This document shows, piece by piece, positions 7,881 through 17,400 of a stretch of 64,000 bases of DNA. Source of the DNA: Halopenitus persicus (GTDB lineage Archaea > Halobacteriota > Halobacteria > Halobacteriales > Haloferacaceae); NCBI RefSeq assembly GCF_002355635.1, contig NZ_AP017558.1, positions 1,550,001 through 1,614,000 on the forward strand, read 5' to 3'. Position 1 is the first letter of the stretch; the number at the start of each line of letters is the position of its first letter. The notes beneath the pieces are model-generated. The model was not told the origin of the DNA and did not search any database. It was given only the letters and a program-made list of their open reading frames with translations. The translations under genes were made by a program, and so were the position numbers.

Positions 7881-7930
7881 CATCGACTCAATCAAAGAAA
7901 TAATGGAAACACACCGACCGTTCGCCGGGC

Positions 7931-8350
7931 TCACTCACGGAGCGTTTCGGCGATGGCGTCGAGTTCGTCGTCGTCGAGGTCGGGCCGCTCGCCGGCCACC
8001 GCGTGGATCGGCGCGCCGCCGTCGCCCTCGAATCGGGGGACGATGTGGACGTGGACGTGCGGAACCTCCTGGCCGGCCGCCGTGCCGTCGTTGATGCCCA
8101 CGTTGGCGGCGTCCGCGTCCACGGCGGCCTGCACGCGCGGGGTCAACTCGGCGACGACGTCGAAGATCGCCCCCGAGAGATCGGCGGGGAGATCGCCGAC
8201 GTGCTCGTGGTGGGCCTTGGGGATGACGAGCGTGTGTCCCCGCGCCAGCGGGTTCGCGTCAAGGAACGCGAGCACGTCGTCGGTCTCCGCCACGGTTCGC
8301 GCCGGGATGTCGCCGTCGACGATCGAACAGAAGATGCAGTCGTCCGACAT
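7931..8350 (-). CDS. HIT family hydrolase/transferase
   Basis: A 139-residue histidine-triad protein of the Hint/HINT branch. CIFCSIVDGDIPA at the N-terminus (zinc-binding CxxC type) and the catalytic HVHVH triad near residue 99 are both intact. Such proteins cleave nucleoside phosphoramidates or related AMP conjugates in the cytoplasm. The ATG at 8350 matches the family N-terminus (MSDDCIFC); the longer in-frame start at 8380 adds nothing conserved. It ends opposite the ParA-like gene's upstream region. Confidence 0.9.
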   Translation of the reverse strand: MSDDCIFCSIVDGDIPARTVAETDDVLAFLDANPLARGHTLVIPKAHHEHVGDLPADLSGAIFDVVAELTPRVQAAVDADAANVGINDGTAAGQEVPHVHVHIVPRFEGDGGAPIHAVAGERPDLDDDELDAIAETLRE

Positions 8351-8425
8351 ACGCGATCGGTTTGCGGCCGCGAGTATCAAGGTTTCCCGTCAGCCGACCC
8401 GCCGTCGGGACCGAACTGCGCGCGG

Positions 8426-9427
8426 TCACTCCTCGAACTCCGTCAGCTCGGGATCGGTCTCCGCGTCGATCTCGGCGTGCACCGCCCGATAGGTCTCCCG
8501 GTAGCGCCAGATCTTCCGCAGGAGGACGAACCCGAAGATCCCGTCGAAGATGAGCACGTAGACGACCAGCGACGGGAACGACCCCAGTCCCGTCACCGCG
8601 CCGATCAGCCCGCTGCCGATCCCGACCGTCGAGTTGTACGTCGCGTGGATCACGGCGGCGATCGCGATCCCCTTCAGAACGAGCGGCCCCCGGTGTTCGG
8701 GGTTGAACTTCGCGAGCCCGAGGTAGTAGCCCGCGAACGCGGAGTAGATGACGTGGCCCGGCCCGGCGAACGCGCGGACCGCCGCGATCCCGTCGCCCGC
8801 GCCGAGGATCGCCAGGCTGATCCCCATCTCTACGGCGTCGACGCTCCGCGAGATGTACAGGAGGTTCTCGATCGTCGCGAACCCCAGCCCCGCGATCGCG
8901 CCGTAGACGGCGCCGTCGATCACTGCGTCGAACCGGACGTCGGTGTAGGCGTACAGCCGCACCGCCAGCAGCTTGACGGTCTCCTCGACGGGGCCGACGA
9001 CGATGAAAAAGAAGACCACCTGGCCGAGGCCGGCGAAGGGCCCGAACAGGCTCGTGACCGCCGAGTTGAGCACCGCCGCGAACGTCGCGGTCAACACGGC
9101 AAGCAGGAACGTCGCGACCAGCAACGAGAGCGGTTCGGTCGTGGTCACGTCGCTTGCGCGGACGTATCCGGCCAACGCCGCGGCCGGGACGATCGACAGC
9201 ACCGTGAGGACCCGGATCACCGGATCCGCGAACGCGCCGAGCGCTCCGATCCCGAGCAGGATCGCCGCCGCGAGCACGATCACGAACGCCTTCGTGCCCG
9301 TCGTCAGCGTCCAGTAGCCGGTGACCGCGGCGCGATCGAGGAGCGTTCGCGGCTCCCAGGTCGCGACGTCGTAGAGGTCACGTCCCGCGTCGTCCGCGCT
9401 CTCGATGGGGTCCGTCCGGTCTGGCAT
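8426..9427 (-). CDS. PrsW-type intramembrane metalloprotease
   Basis: A 333-residue multi-pass membrane protein with about eight hydrophobic segments. The family's catalytic features are present: GPVEETVKLLAV (E-E-x2-K) near residue 145, FATIENLLY near 182, GPGHVIYSAFAGYY near 218, and VIHATYNS near 255. The first two give the glutamates and the last two the histidines that bind the metal. PrsW relatives perform site-1 cleavage of anti-sigma factors in Bacillus; the archaeal substrate is unknown. ATG 9427 is chosen over 9466 because the extra 13 residues are not conserved in character. Confidence 0.85.
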   Translation of the reverse strand: MPDRTDPIESADDAGRDLYDVATWEPRTLLDRAAVTGYWTLTTGTKAFVIVLAAAILLGIGALGAFADPVIRVLTVLSIVPAAALAGYVRASDVTTTEPLSLLVATFLLAVLTATFAAVLNSAVTSLFGPFAGLGQVVFFFIVVGPVEETVKLLAVRLYAYTDVRFDAVIDGAVYGAIAGLGFATIENLLYISRSVDAVEMGISLAILGAGDGIAAVRAFAGPGHVIYSAFAGYYLGLAKFNPEHRGPLVLKGIAIAAVIHATYNSTVGIGSGLIGAVTGLGSFPSLVVYVLIFDGIFGFVLLRKIWRYRETYRAVHAEIDAETDPELTEFEE

Positions 9428-9548
9428 ATGCGTCCCATCATCCGCCGGGTAGTAAGGCCTTGCCACGCCGACGATCGCCGTCCTCCTTTCGGGCGGTCGA
9501 CCGCGACGAACCGCGAGGCTTCAAAAGCCCGCCGCCCCAACCGCGCGT

Positions 9549-9923
9549 ATGCACTTCGATCAGCGCACCCAGCAGGCGCTTCGCGAGGCCGGCCTCGAGA
9601 CCGACGCCATCCGTGAGGCGAGCGACCGAGTCGCCGAGCTGGTTCGGGAGGACGCCGCGACGATCGAGTCGTTCTTCGGCGACGGCGGGACGTTCTACTC
9701 GGATATGGAGACCGCCCACGGCCCCGACGGGCCGACCGAACACGAGGTCGCCGGAGCCGATCTGTACACGCACGGCGGCGACCTCCGCGGCTACCTCTCG
9801 TTCGACTCCTGGGGCGTGCCGGTCGAGGACGGTCGCGTGCTCTCGGCGGACGTCGTCGAGCTGACGCTGGGCCCGACGGTTCACGACCGCGTCCGCTTCG
9901 CGCGGACCGTCGACGATCTATGA
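9549..9923 (+). CDS. Conserved haloarchaeal protein of unknown function
   Basis: A 124-residue soluble acidic protein with a helical N-terminal third and a beta-rich remainder (FYSDMETAHG, LYTHGGDLRGYLSF). No catalytic motif is recognised. Its stop codon overlaps the ATG of the FAU-1-type RNase gene by four bases, so it is translationally coupled to it and may act on RNA or assist that enzyme (inference from context). Confidence 0.7.
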   Translation: MHFDQRTQQALREAGLETDAIREASDRVAELVREDAATIESFFGDGGTFYSDMETAHGPDGPTEHEVAGADLYTHGGDLRGYLSFDSWGVPVEDGRVLSADVVELTLGPTVHDRVRFARTVDDL

Positions 9924-11503
9924 ACGTCCGCGTCCGCGGGATCTACGCGACCGCGCTCACGGCGGCGTTCGGCGCCGCCGGCCACGACGTCGTCGATGCG
10001 TCCGCGCCGATCCGCGAGCGCTTCGCGGTCGACTCGCTGCCGGACGCTCGCGGGCCCGCGCCCGTGGACGCCTCGGTTCGAACGACCGGTGACCGACAGG
10101 GCGTCGGCGTCCACGGCGACGGTGAGGCGGTGGCAACGCTGACGGACCAGCTGCGCGCGGTCGGGATCGACGCGCTCGCCTGGCTCGATCCGACTCCCCG
10201 GGGTGCCGTCTTCGACGGCGAGGTGACCGAGACGCTCGGCGGCGGGGCCGTCGTCCGGCTGGCCGACGATCCGGACGCCGTCCGTGACCCGTTCGCCGGC
10301 ACTGACCGTGGCGCGTCCGACGGCGCGTGGGCGGTGGCGGCGTCCGCGGCGTCCGGCGTCGCGGTCGGGGGTCGCGGAGCGGTCGAGGGCTACCTCCCGT
10401 ACGGCGAAACCGCGGATCGGATCACGGTCGGCGACACGCTTCGCGTGCAGGTTCGCGAGCCCGCGCCGCCGTGGGACGACCGCCGACCGGAACTCGGCGT
10501 CGACCTTCGCGTTCCGGGGGCGCTCGCGTCGCTCGTTCCCGGCGAGGGGACGCGCGTGGACGCTCGCGATGACGCGGCCGGCCGCGAGCTGGCCGGGATG
10601 GCCGACCTCCTCGGACTGGAGCCGCCCGAGGGGTGGGGGATCCGCTGGCATCGGCCGGCGGTCGACGCCGGGATGGACGCCCTGGAGGCGGGTCTCTCGC
10701 GGGCGATCGACCGCCTCGACGCGGTTGCAGCCGTTCGCGAGGAGGACGTCGCCGCGCCCCGTCCGCTCGCGGCACCGGTCGCCGGCGCCTGGGTCTGGTT
10801 CGGCCGCGAGTCGCGGTTCGCCCTCGACGACCGACGCCGCGAGGTGACGACGACGATGCCCGGTCACCACCGCGTGAAGGCCGGCTCGGAGGGCGCGAGC
10901 GCCGGCGTCGACTTCGTGGAGGCGTTCTGTTCCCCCGAGACGCTCGCGGTGGGGGCGGGTGTCGACGACGCTTCGGGAGCCACTGACGACGGGGACGACG
11001 TCGAGTTCCCGTTCGGCGTCGTCACCGAGACGTTCGGCCCGCTCGTCGGCGACCGCGTTCGGATCGCCCACGGCAAGCCTGCGGGCCACCTCGTGGTCCT
11101 GGGCGACGGCGAGGTGACCGACCGCGACGCCGACGCGGGCCGGATCACCGTCGAGCGGTCGATGACCGCCGGCGGGACCTACGACGCGCTCGAGATCCCC
11201 CGCGAGTCGGGCGACGTCGCGACGACGACGTTCACCGAGGGACGGTGGTGGTACCCCACCACCTATCGCGACGACGCCGGCGATCTGAAGGGGACGTACG
11301 TCAACGTCTGCACGCCCGTCGAGGTGTTCCCCGGGACGGTTCGCTACGTCGACCTCCACGTGGACGTGATCAAGCACGCCGACGGAACCGTCGAACGCGT
11401 CGACGACGACGAGCTCGACGCGGCGGTCGCGGCGGGAACCGTTCCCGAGCCGCTGGCGGAGCGGGCCCGGTCGGTCGCCGCGTCGATCGAGAACGCGCTG
11501 TGA
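9920..11503 (+). CDS. FAU-1/RNase E-G-type ribonuclease with C-terminal DUF402 domain
   Basis: A 527-residue protein with the layout of archaeal FAU-1 ribonucleases. The N-terminal half carries an S1-like segment (AVFDGEVTETLGGGAVVRL, about residues 94-112). The C-terminal ~180 residues form the DUF402 domain, with the marker run TYVNVCTPVEVFPGTVRYVD followed by an acidic helix. Family members bind and cleave AU-rich or rRNA precursors in the cytoplasm. The start overlaps the upstream small gene (ATGA). Acidic insertions of haloarchaeal type are evident throughout. Confidence 0.85.
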   Translation: MNVRVRGIYATALTAAFGAAGHDVVDASAPIRERFAVDSLPDARGPAPVDASVRTTGDRQGVGVHGDGEAVATLTDQLRAVGIDALAWLDPTPRGAVFDGEVTETLGGGAVVRLADDPDAVRDPFAGTDRGASDGAWAVAASAASGVAVGGRGAVEGYLPYGETADRITVGDTLRVQVREPAPPWDDRRPELGVDLRVPGALASLVPGEGTRVDARDDAAGRELAGMADLLGLEPPEGWGIRWHRPAVDAGMDALEAGLSRAIDRLDAVAAVREEDVAAPRPLAAPVAGAWVWFGRESRFALDDRRREVTTTMPGHHRVKAGSEGASAGVDFVEAFCSPETLAVGAGVDDASGATDDGDDVEFPFGVVTETFGPLVGDRVRIAHGKPAGHLVVLGDGEVTDRDADAGRITVERSMTAGGTYDALEIPRESGDVATTTFTEGRWWYPTTYRDDAGDLKGTYVNVCTPVEVFPGTVRYVDLHVDVIKHADGTVERVDDDELDAAVAAGTVPEPLAERARSVAASIENAL

Positions 11504-11574
11504 CCCGAGCGCCGTTCCGTCCGTAACGGGGCGCCGGGCGCGCCGCTCAAGTGTCTGCGCCGCCAACGAGGAGC

Positions 11575-13635
11575 GTGAGCGACGCCGACTCCCCGCTGTC
11601 GGAGGACCGTCCGACCGTCGACCGGCCGTTGCGCGTCGATGCCCCCTTCGAGCCGGCCGGCGACCAGCCCGACGCCATCGAGGCGCTCGTCGAGGGCTAC
11701 CGGGACGGCGCGACCGAACAGACGCTGCTCGGCGTGACGGGGTCGGGCAAGACGAACACGGTCTCGTGGGTGGTCGAGGAGCTGAACCGGCCGACGCTGG
11801 TGTTGGCGCACAACAAGACGCTCGCCGCACAGCTCTACGAGGAGTTCCGCGAGCTGTTTCCCGACAACGCCGTCGAGTACTTCGTCTCCTATTACAACTA
11901 CTACCAGCCCGAGGCGTACGTCGAGCAGACGGACACCTACATCGACAAGGAGATGTCGATCAACGAGGAGATCGACCGGCTGCGCCACTCGGCGACGCGG
12001 TCGCTTTTGACGCGGGACGACGTCATCGTGGTCGCGTCCGTCTCCGCCATCTACGGGCTCGGCGACCCCGGGAACTACCGCGAGATGGCCCTGGAGCTGT
12101 CGGTCGGCGACCGGATCGGCCGGGAGGACCTGTTGGCCGAGCTGGTCGACCGGAACTACGACCGCAACGACGTGGACTTCACGCAGGGCACCTTCCGCGT
12201 CCGGGGCGACACGATCGAGGTGTTCCCGATGTACGGCCGGTACGCGCTCCGGATCGAGCTGTGGGGCGAGGAGGTCGACCGCATCCTGAAGGTCGACCCG
12301 CTCCAGGGCGAGGTCGTCTCCGAGGAGCCCGCCACGCTGATCCACCCCGCGGAACACTACTCGATCCCCGAGGCAAAGCTGCAGCAGGCGATCGAGGAGA
12401 TCGAGACGCTTCGAGACCAGCGCGTCCGGCAGTTCGAGCGGGAGGGCGACCTCGTCGCCGCCCAGCGCATCGACGAACGGACGACCTTCGACCTCGAGAT
12501 GCTGCGGGAGGCCGGCTACTGTTCGGGCATCGAGAACTACTCGGTCCACATGGACGACCGCGACCGCGGCGACCCGCCGTACACCCTGCTCGATTACTTC
12601 CCCGACGACTTCCTGACGGTGATCGACGAGTCCCACCAGACGATCCCCCAGATCACGGGCCAGTACGAGGGCGACAAGTCCCGGAAGGACTCGCTGGTCG
12701 AGAACGGCTTCCGGCTGCCGACCGCCTACGACAATCGGCCGCTCACCTTCGAGGAGTTCGAGGCCAAGACCGACCGAACCCTCTACGTCTCCGCGACGCC
12801 CGGCGAGTACGAGCGCGAACACTCCGCGCAGGTGGTCGAACAGATCGTCCGGCCGACCTACCTCGTCGACCCCGCCGTCGAGATCGCCGACGCGACCGGG
12901 CAGGTGGACGACCTGCTCGAGCGCATCGACGACCGGATCGAGCGCGGCGAGCGGACCCTCGTGACCACGCTGACGAAACGGATGGCCGAGGACCTCACCG
13001 AGTACCTCGAGGAGGCCGGCATCGAGGTGGCGTACATGCACGACGAGACCGACACCCTCGAGCGCCACGAGATCATCCGGGACCTTCGGCTCGGCAACAT
13101 CGACGTCCTCGTCGGCATCAACCTCCTCCGGGAGGGGCTGGACATCCCCGAGGTGAGCCTCGTGGCGATCCTCGACGCCGACCAGGAGGGCTTCCTCCGC
13201 TCGACGACCACGCTCGTCCAGACGATGGGGCGGGCCGCCCGCAACGTCAACGGCGAGGTCGTCCTCTATGCGGACGAGGTGACCGACTCGATGCAGGCTG
13301 CCATCGAGGAGACCCGCCGCCGCCGGGCGATCCAACGGGAGTTCAACGAGGAACACGGCCACACGCCGACGACGATCGACAAGCCGGTCGGGGAGACGAC
13401 CCTCCCCGGCTCGAAGACGGACACGAGCGGCGTCTCCGTCGGCGACGTCGAGACCGAGGAGGAGGCCCACGACCGGATCGAGGCGCTCGAGGAACGGATG
13501 GACGAGGCGGCCAGCAACCTCGAGTTCGAGCTGGCGGCCGACATCCGCGACCGGATCGCCGAGCTGCGGTCGGCCTTCGAGCTCGACGAGCGCGAGGAGG
13601 GGACCGTTCCGGAGCCGGCCGTCGAGGAGTTCTAA
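11575..13635 (+). CDS. uvrB: UvrABC system protein B (excinuclease subunit)
   Basis: UvrB, the damage-verifying helicase-like subunit of bacterial-type nucleotide excision repair, widespread in haloarchaea. Features in order: Walker A GVTGSGKT (about residues 53-60), the beta-hairpin region [12 protein letters not shown] (about 105), motif II as DESH (about 350), the helicase C-terminal block [15 protein letters not shown] (about 510), QTMGRAARN (about 545), and a C-terminal UVR domain near 640-675 that contacts UvrC. GTG 11575 gives 686 residues and the usual haloarchaeal start ([13 protein letters not shown]); GTG 11551 is an alternative adding eight residues. It is convergent with the RAD55-like gene. 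Confidence 0.96.
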   Translation: MSDADSPLSEDRPTVDRPLRVDAPFEPAGDQPDAIEALVEGYRDGATEQTLLGVTGSGKTNTVSWVVEELNRPTLVLAHNKTLAAQLYEEFRELFPDNAVEYFVSYYNYYQPEAYVEQTDTYIDKEMSINEEIDRLRHSATRSLLTRDDVIVVASVSAIYGLGDPGNYREMALELSVGDRIGREDLLAELVDRNYDRNDVDFTQGTFRVRGDTIEVFPMYGRYALRIELWGEEVDRILKVDPLQGEVVSEEPATLIHPAEHYSIPEAKLQQAIEEIETLRDQRVRQFEREGDLVAAQRIDERTTFDLEMLREAGYCSGIENYSVHMDDRDRGDPPYTLLDYFPDDFLTVIDESHQTIPQITGQYEGDKSRKDSLVENGFRLPTAYDNRPLTFEEFEAKTDRTLYVSATPGEYEREHSAQVVEQIVRPTYLVDPAVEIADATGQVDDLLERIDDRIERGERTLVTTLTKRMAEDLTEYLEEAGIEVAYMHDETDTLERHEIIRDLRLGNIDVLVGINLLREGLDIPEVSLVAILDADQEGFLRSTTTLVQTMGRAARNVNGEVVLYADEVTDSMQAAIEETRRRRAIQREFNEEHGHTPTTIDKPVGETTLPGSKTDTSGVSVGDVETEEEAHDRIEALEERMDEAASNLEFELAADIRDRIAELRSAFELDEREEGTVPEPAVEEF

Positions 13636-13680
13636 TCGCCCGCGAGGCGGGCGCCGTCGACGACTCGTCCGGGGACTCGA

Positions 13681-14517
13681 CTACCGGATCTTTCGGACGT
13701 CGGTGACGTCGAAGCCGCCCTCGTGGATCTCCGTCTCGAACCGAATGATGTTCTCCTCCTCGAGCCGGGAGAGGACGCCCCGGAACTCCCGGACGACCAT
13801 CGTCCGGGCGCGCTGTGACCCGCCCGTCTCCCAGGTGAACCGGAACGTGCCGCTGACCGCGTCCATCAGGATCCCCCGTTCGGTGTCGGTGAGCGTGTCC
13901 TCGTTGACCAACAGCAGGATCAGCCCGCCCCAGTGGTGGGCCGCCTTCTTGAGCCCCTTCATCACCATCGCGATGTCGTTCCACCCCATCTCCTCGGAGA
14001 TCGAGGAGACGAGGTCGGTGACCGAGTCGATCACGACCAGGTTGCCCGTGGCGTGTCTCGAGAGGTATTCGCCGAGCTCCGAGAGGACGTCGCCGTGGCG
14101 CTCCCGCTCGCCGAGGTCGCCGATCGTCGAGGGCTCCCCGTGGTACCAGTCGCGCGGGATCGGGCTCAGCTGGAAATACGGCGTCGACAGGTCCGCAAAG
14201 CGGATCCCCTCCGCGGCCGCCGCGGCGATCTCGTCGGCCATCGTGTAGCCGAGCTCCCGTTCGATCGCCGCCTTTCCCGAGGTGAACGAGACGTAATGGA
14301 CCTCCGGCGGGACCTCCGAGGAGTCCTCCAACTCGCCGTAATACAGGTCGAAGAGCTCCTCGTCGTCCCGCGCGAGCACGTTCATCGCGGCGCTCGTGTA
14401 GAGGAACTCACGGGCCCCGGCGCCGGACTCCCCCGACAGCAACACGACGCTCCCCGGCGGCGCGCCGCCGCCGAGGATCGAGTCGAGCCGGGCGACCCCG
14501 AACGGCACGTTCGACAT
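13681..14517 (-). CDS. RAD55/KaiC-like RecA-superfamily protein (HTR-like)
   Basis: A 278-residue protein of the archaeal RAD55/HTR-like group. The P-loop region reads SGESGAGAREF (about residues 29-39), where alanine replaces the usual lysine of G-x4-G-K-[ST]. The Walker B strand is NLVVIDSVTDLV (about 160-171) and a C-terminal beta block ends in DVTDVRKIR. Such proteins are often signalling or regulatory ATP-binding modules in haloarchaea. The short ATG at 14517 is preferred because a TATA box lies 28 nt upstream of it. Confidence 0.8.
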   Translation of the reverse strand: MSNVPFGVARLDSILGGGAPPGSVVLLSGESGAGAREFLYTSAAMNVLARDDEELFDLYYGELEDSSEVPPEVHYVSFTSGKAAIERELGYTMADEIAAAAAEGIRFADLSTPYFQLSPIPRDWYHGEPSTIGDLGERERHGDVLSELGEYLSRHATGNLVVIDSVTDLVSSISEEMGWNDIAMVMKGLKKAAHHWGGLILLLVNEDTLTDTERGILMDAVSGTFRFTWETGGSQRARTMVVREFRGVLSRLEEENIIRFETEIHEGGFDVTDVRKIR

Positions 14518-14540
14518 ACCGGATAGGCGCGCGCGGGCAC

Positions 14541-14550
14541 TTATAAAATG
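14541..14550 (-). promoter_or_regulatory. TATA box of the RAD55-like gene
   Basis: cattttataa on the minus strand, about 28 nt upstream of ATG 14517. Confidence 0.65.
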
Positions 14551-14585
14551 CAAGGAGAATACCCGCGCCTACGCCGTGGCGGAGG

Positions 14586-15626
14586 TCAATTCGCCGTGGA
14601 TTCATCCCCGCGCCGTCGTTCCACCCGCGCGCCACGGTTCCGCCCCGCCACGATCCGGACGTCCCCGTCCACGCCCGCAGCTGCCAGCGCGTCCTCACCG
14701 GCCTCGAGCGCGGCCGCCGCGTGCTCGGCGTCGGTCACCCCGTAGACGGCCGGCCCCCACGAGGACTGCCCGGCGCCGGCGATCGCCGGGGCGTCCGACA
14801 GCGACGCGACGATGCCGCCGACCGGCGGCCGGTAGATGCCGCCCTGCTCGTCGGCGTACCAGGTGCCGTTGAGCCGACCCACCGCCGCGACCGCCTCGCC
14901 GAAGGCGTCCGCCCGCCCGTCGGCGATCGCCGGGAGGACGCGTCGCGCCACGATCCCCGCGATCCGGTCGGCGACGTCGGGGTCCGCCCGCTCGACCGCC
15001 GCCCGAATGCTCTCGTCCTCGTCGTCGCCGTTCCGTCCGGGCTCGGCGTCCGGGAGCACCAGGAGGAACCGCCAGTCGTCGGGGATCGGGTGCCGCGCGG
15101 CGACCGCCGGCACCGTCCACTCGCCGACCGGCGGTCGGCGGGTCGTGAACCGCGAGGTCGGATGGCCGGCGTCGAGGACGAACCCGCCCGCCTCGAAGGC
15201 CGCGACGCCGATCCCGGACCGGCCGCCGCGTCCGAGGTTCGGCGCGTGATCGCGAACCACCGCCGCCTCGTCGTGCGTTCGTGCGACGCCCGCCATCGTC
15301 GCCAACGCGAGCTGGGTCCCGCTGCCGAGCCCGACGTGGCGGGGGATCGCCGACCGGACCGCGATGGCAGCCCCCGGCACGCCCAGGAGCTCACACGCCG
15401 TCTCGGCGTAGCGGCGGACGTCCGCCAGCGTCCCGTCGCTCGGCGCGTCCGCGCCGCCGCGACCGTCGTCCGTCACCCTCACCGCGTTCGCGGGCTCGGC
15501 GGCGAGTTCGACTGCCGGCTCGTCGAGCGCCACGCCCAGGGCGCCGTAGAGTCGCTCGTGTTCCAGGCTCAGGTTCTCGAAGCCGAAATGGAGGCGGGCA
15601 CCGGCGGCGACGCTGACGGGGGCCAT
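14586..15626 (-). CDS. Beta-ribofuranosylaminobenzene 5'-phosphate synthase family (GHMP fold) protein
   Basis: A 346-residue GHMP-superfamily protein. It starts with MAPVSVAAGARLHFGF, the family N-terminus, and has the P-R-H-V-G-L-G-S-G-T phosphate loop near residue 100, GRGGRSGIGVAAFEAGGF near 140, and a GQSSWGPAVYGVTD C-terminal motif. In methanogens and relatives this enzyme joins PRPP and p-aminobenzoate in the first step of methanopterin synthesis. Haloarchaea use folate-type cofactors, so its reaction here is unsettled. It lies about 10 kb from the PTPS-like gene, which is worth keeping in mind. The downstream neighbour is the convergently oriented end of no gene; it stands alone. Confidence 0.82.
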   Translation of the reverse strand: MAPVSVAAGARLHFGFENLSLEHERLYGALGVALDEPAVELAAEPANAVRVTDDGRGGADAPSDGTLADVRRYAETACELLGVPGAAIAVRSAIPRHVGLGSGTQLALATMAGVARTHDEAAVVRDHAPNLGRGGRSGIGVAAFEAGGFVLDAGHPTSRFTTRRPPVGEWTVPAVAARHPIPDDWRFLLVLPDAEPGRNGDDEDESIRAAVERADPDVADRIAGIVARRVLPAIADGRADAFGEAVAAVGRLNGTWYADEQGGIYRPPVGGIVASLSDAPAIAGAGQSSWGPAVYGVTDAEHAAAALEAGEDALAAAGVDGDVRIVAGRNRGARVERRRGDESTAN

Positions 15627-15727
15627 TCGATCGCGTTTCGTCCCCCGGCCGCATAAGCGTCCCAGCCGTGGCGGCGCTTGCCGGCGCCGGAACCGACCGT
15701 GGCATAGTCGAGGTCGATCCCGTCGGA

Positions 15728-16060
15728 TCAATCGAACAGCCCGTCCACGTCGGCCTCCCGTCCCCGTCTTCGCTCGACGTGACCCCGGAGCCTCGCGTAC
15801 GCGACGCGCTGGCGGTCGGTCGGCGTGGCGTCCCCGGGTCCGGTGCTCGTCGCGGGGTCGCCGTCTCCGCTTTCGCGTGGGGCCCGTTCCGTCTCGCCCG
15901 CGCCGGCGACGTCGACGAGGAGGCTCCGGTACCGCGACTGGCCGGTTCCCCGCTCCTCGCGTGCGTACCGAACCGCGTCCTCGACGATCGACGGATCCAT
16001 CGCGTCGGCGGCCTCGGCTGCGGCGACCGCCGCGCGAGCGATGGCGTCGAAGTCGTCCAT
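15728..16060 (-). CDS. Small acidic protein, unknown function
   Basis: A 110-residue protein with an alanine-rich helical N-terminus (MDDFDAIARAAVAAAEAADA), an acidic low-complexity middle and a basic helix (RQRVAYARLRGHVERRRG) near the C-terminus. Codon bias and GC match the neighbours, and it fills the space between the GHMP gene and the transporter. No family recognised; it may be a haloarchaea-specific regulator or chaperone, but nothing in the sequence decides this. Confidence 0.55.
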   Translation of the reverse strand: MDDFDAIARAAVAAAEAADAMDPSIVEDAVRYAREERGTGQSRYRSLLVDVAGAGETERAPRESGDGDPATSTGPGDATPTDRQRVAYARLRGHVERRRGREADVDGLFD

Positions 16061-16198
16061 GGATCCCGGTACGGTCGTCGCTCGGATAAGCCGTGCGTGC
16101 TGCCGGGGTGTAGCTGAAAATGGTTTCGAACGGGTGGATCCGTAGCGACGGACGGTTTCCGGACACGTTCAAGCCTCTCGGACGAATACCACGAGACT

Positions 16199-17308
16199 GT
16201 GGCCTCCCTACTCCACGAACGCGATCGTGATCGGCTGTCGTTCTCCGCGAACGAGGTGACCGGAGCGATAGGGGATTCGATTACGGTCCTCCCGCTCGTC
16301 GTCGCGCTCGCGGTGGTCACGGAGGTCTCCCTGCCGCACGTACTCGTCGCCTTCGGGATCTTCCAGATCGTCTGGGGCGTCGTCTACGGGCTCCCGGTCT
16401 CGGTCGAGCCGATGAAGGCGCTGGCCGCCCTGGGCGTGGCGGGCGCGTTGAGCTACGCGGAGCTGGCTCTCTCGGGAGTGATTTTGGGGATCGTGCTCCT
16501 CGTCATCGGCCGCTCGGGCACGCTCGCGCTCCTGGAGGAATGGATCGGCGAACCGGTGGTCCGTGGCGTCCAGCTGGCGGTCGGGCTGGTCCTGTTCGAG
16601 ACGGCGGCCGGCCTCGCGGTCGGGGACCCGACCGTGGCCGCCGCCGGGATCGCGGTCGCGGTCCTCGCGGTGGCGGTCGGATACAGGCACGCCAGCGCGC
16701 TCGCCGTGTTGGCGGTCGGCGTCGGCGCGGCGGTTTGGGCCGCCGGCCTTCCGACACCGTCGCTCCCCGGCCTCCCCCCGCTGCCGGCCCTCGCCGACGG
16801 CGCCACTCGGGGCGCGGCCGAGGGGATGATCGCGCAGCTGGCGATGACGATCGGCAACGCCGCCCTCGCGACCTCACTGCTGTTCGCCGACCGCTTCGAC
16901 GCCGAGGTGTCGGCGGACGACCTCTCGACGAGCATGGGTGCGATGAACCTCCTCGCGGTGCCGATCGGCGGGATCCCGATGTGTCACGGCTGCGACGGCG
17001 TCGCCGGAAAACACGCCTTCGGCGCCCGGACCGGCGGCGCGAACGTGGTCCTCGGCGCCGGCTACCTCCTTGCGGCGCCGTTTGCGACTGCGAGCCTACT
17101 GGCCGCGTTCCCGCTCGCGCTCCTGGGATCCCTGCTCGCAGTCGTCTCGCTGTCGCTGGCCGGAAGCGTCCGGCAATCCTCGAACCTCGCGCTCTCGGTC
17201 GGAATCGGTCTGGCGGCGCTCGTCGTGAACCTCGGCGTCGCCTTCACTTTGGGCGTCGTCGTCCACCTCGCGCTCGACCGGCTCGGCCGCTCGGCGGGCG
17301 ACGCGTGA
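16199..17308 (+). CDS. Putative sulfate/molybdate transporter (MOT1/SulP-like)
   Basis: A 369-residue integral membrane protein with about ten hydrophobic segments and the duplicated motif layout of MOT1-type molybdate transporters. These include FSANEVTGAIGDSITVLPLVV near the N-terminus, GLPVSVEPMKALAALG (about 65-80), and PIGGIPMCHGCDGVAGKHAFGARTG (about 258-282). The two conserved P-rich loops form the oxyanion site in this family. The start is GTG 16199. Whether it prefers molybdate or sulfate cannot be told. Its stop codon lies in a degenerate first unit of a 20-bp tandem repeat. Confidence 0.85.
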   Translation: MASLLHERDRDRLSFSANEVTGAIGDSITVLPLVVALAVVTEVSLPHVLVAFGIFQIVWGVVYGLPVSVEPMKALAALGVAGALSYAELALSGVILGIVLLVIGRSGTLALLEEWIGEPVVRGVQLAVGLVLFETAAGLAVGDPTVAAAGIAVAVLAVAVGYRHASALAVLAVGVGAAVWAAGLPTPSLPGLPPLPALADGATRGAAEGMIAQLAMTIGNAALATSLLFADRFDAEVSADDLSTSMGAMNLLAVPIGGIPMCHGCDGVAGKHAFGARTGGANVVLGAGYLLAAPFATASLLAAFPLALLGSLLAVVSLSLAGSVRQSSNLALSVGIGLAALVVNLGVAFTLGVVVHLALDRLGRSAGDA

Positions 17309-17310
17309 CC

Positions 17311-17390
17311 GGTTCGATCGGTGCGTGGCCGGTTCGATCGGTGCGTGGCCGGTTCGATCGGTGCGTGGCCGGTTCGATCGGTGCGTGGCC
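17311..17390 (+). repeat. 20-bp tandem repeat, four exact copies, directly after a stop codon
   Basis: Four identical units of ggttcgatcggtgcgtggcc. A partial unit precedes them in which cgtggcc reads cgtgacc, and that change makes the TGA stop (17306-17308) of the transporter gene. The array fills the space up to the convergent gene ending at 17401. Confidence 0.92.
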
Positions 17391-17400
17391 GGTCCGGTTC

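Noticed and set aside
11344-13470. A 708-codon minus-strand open frame opposite uvrB
   Set aside because: Antisense shadow of a clearly conserved gene; the translation is low-complexity with no motif.
14586-15626. Methanopterin biosynthesis as the function of the GHMP protein
   Set aside because: The family match is good, but no other methanopterin gene is present and haloarchaea are not known to make the cofactor, so I kept only the family name.
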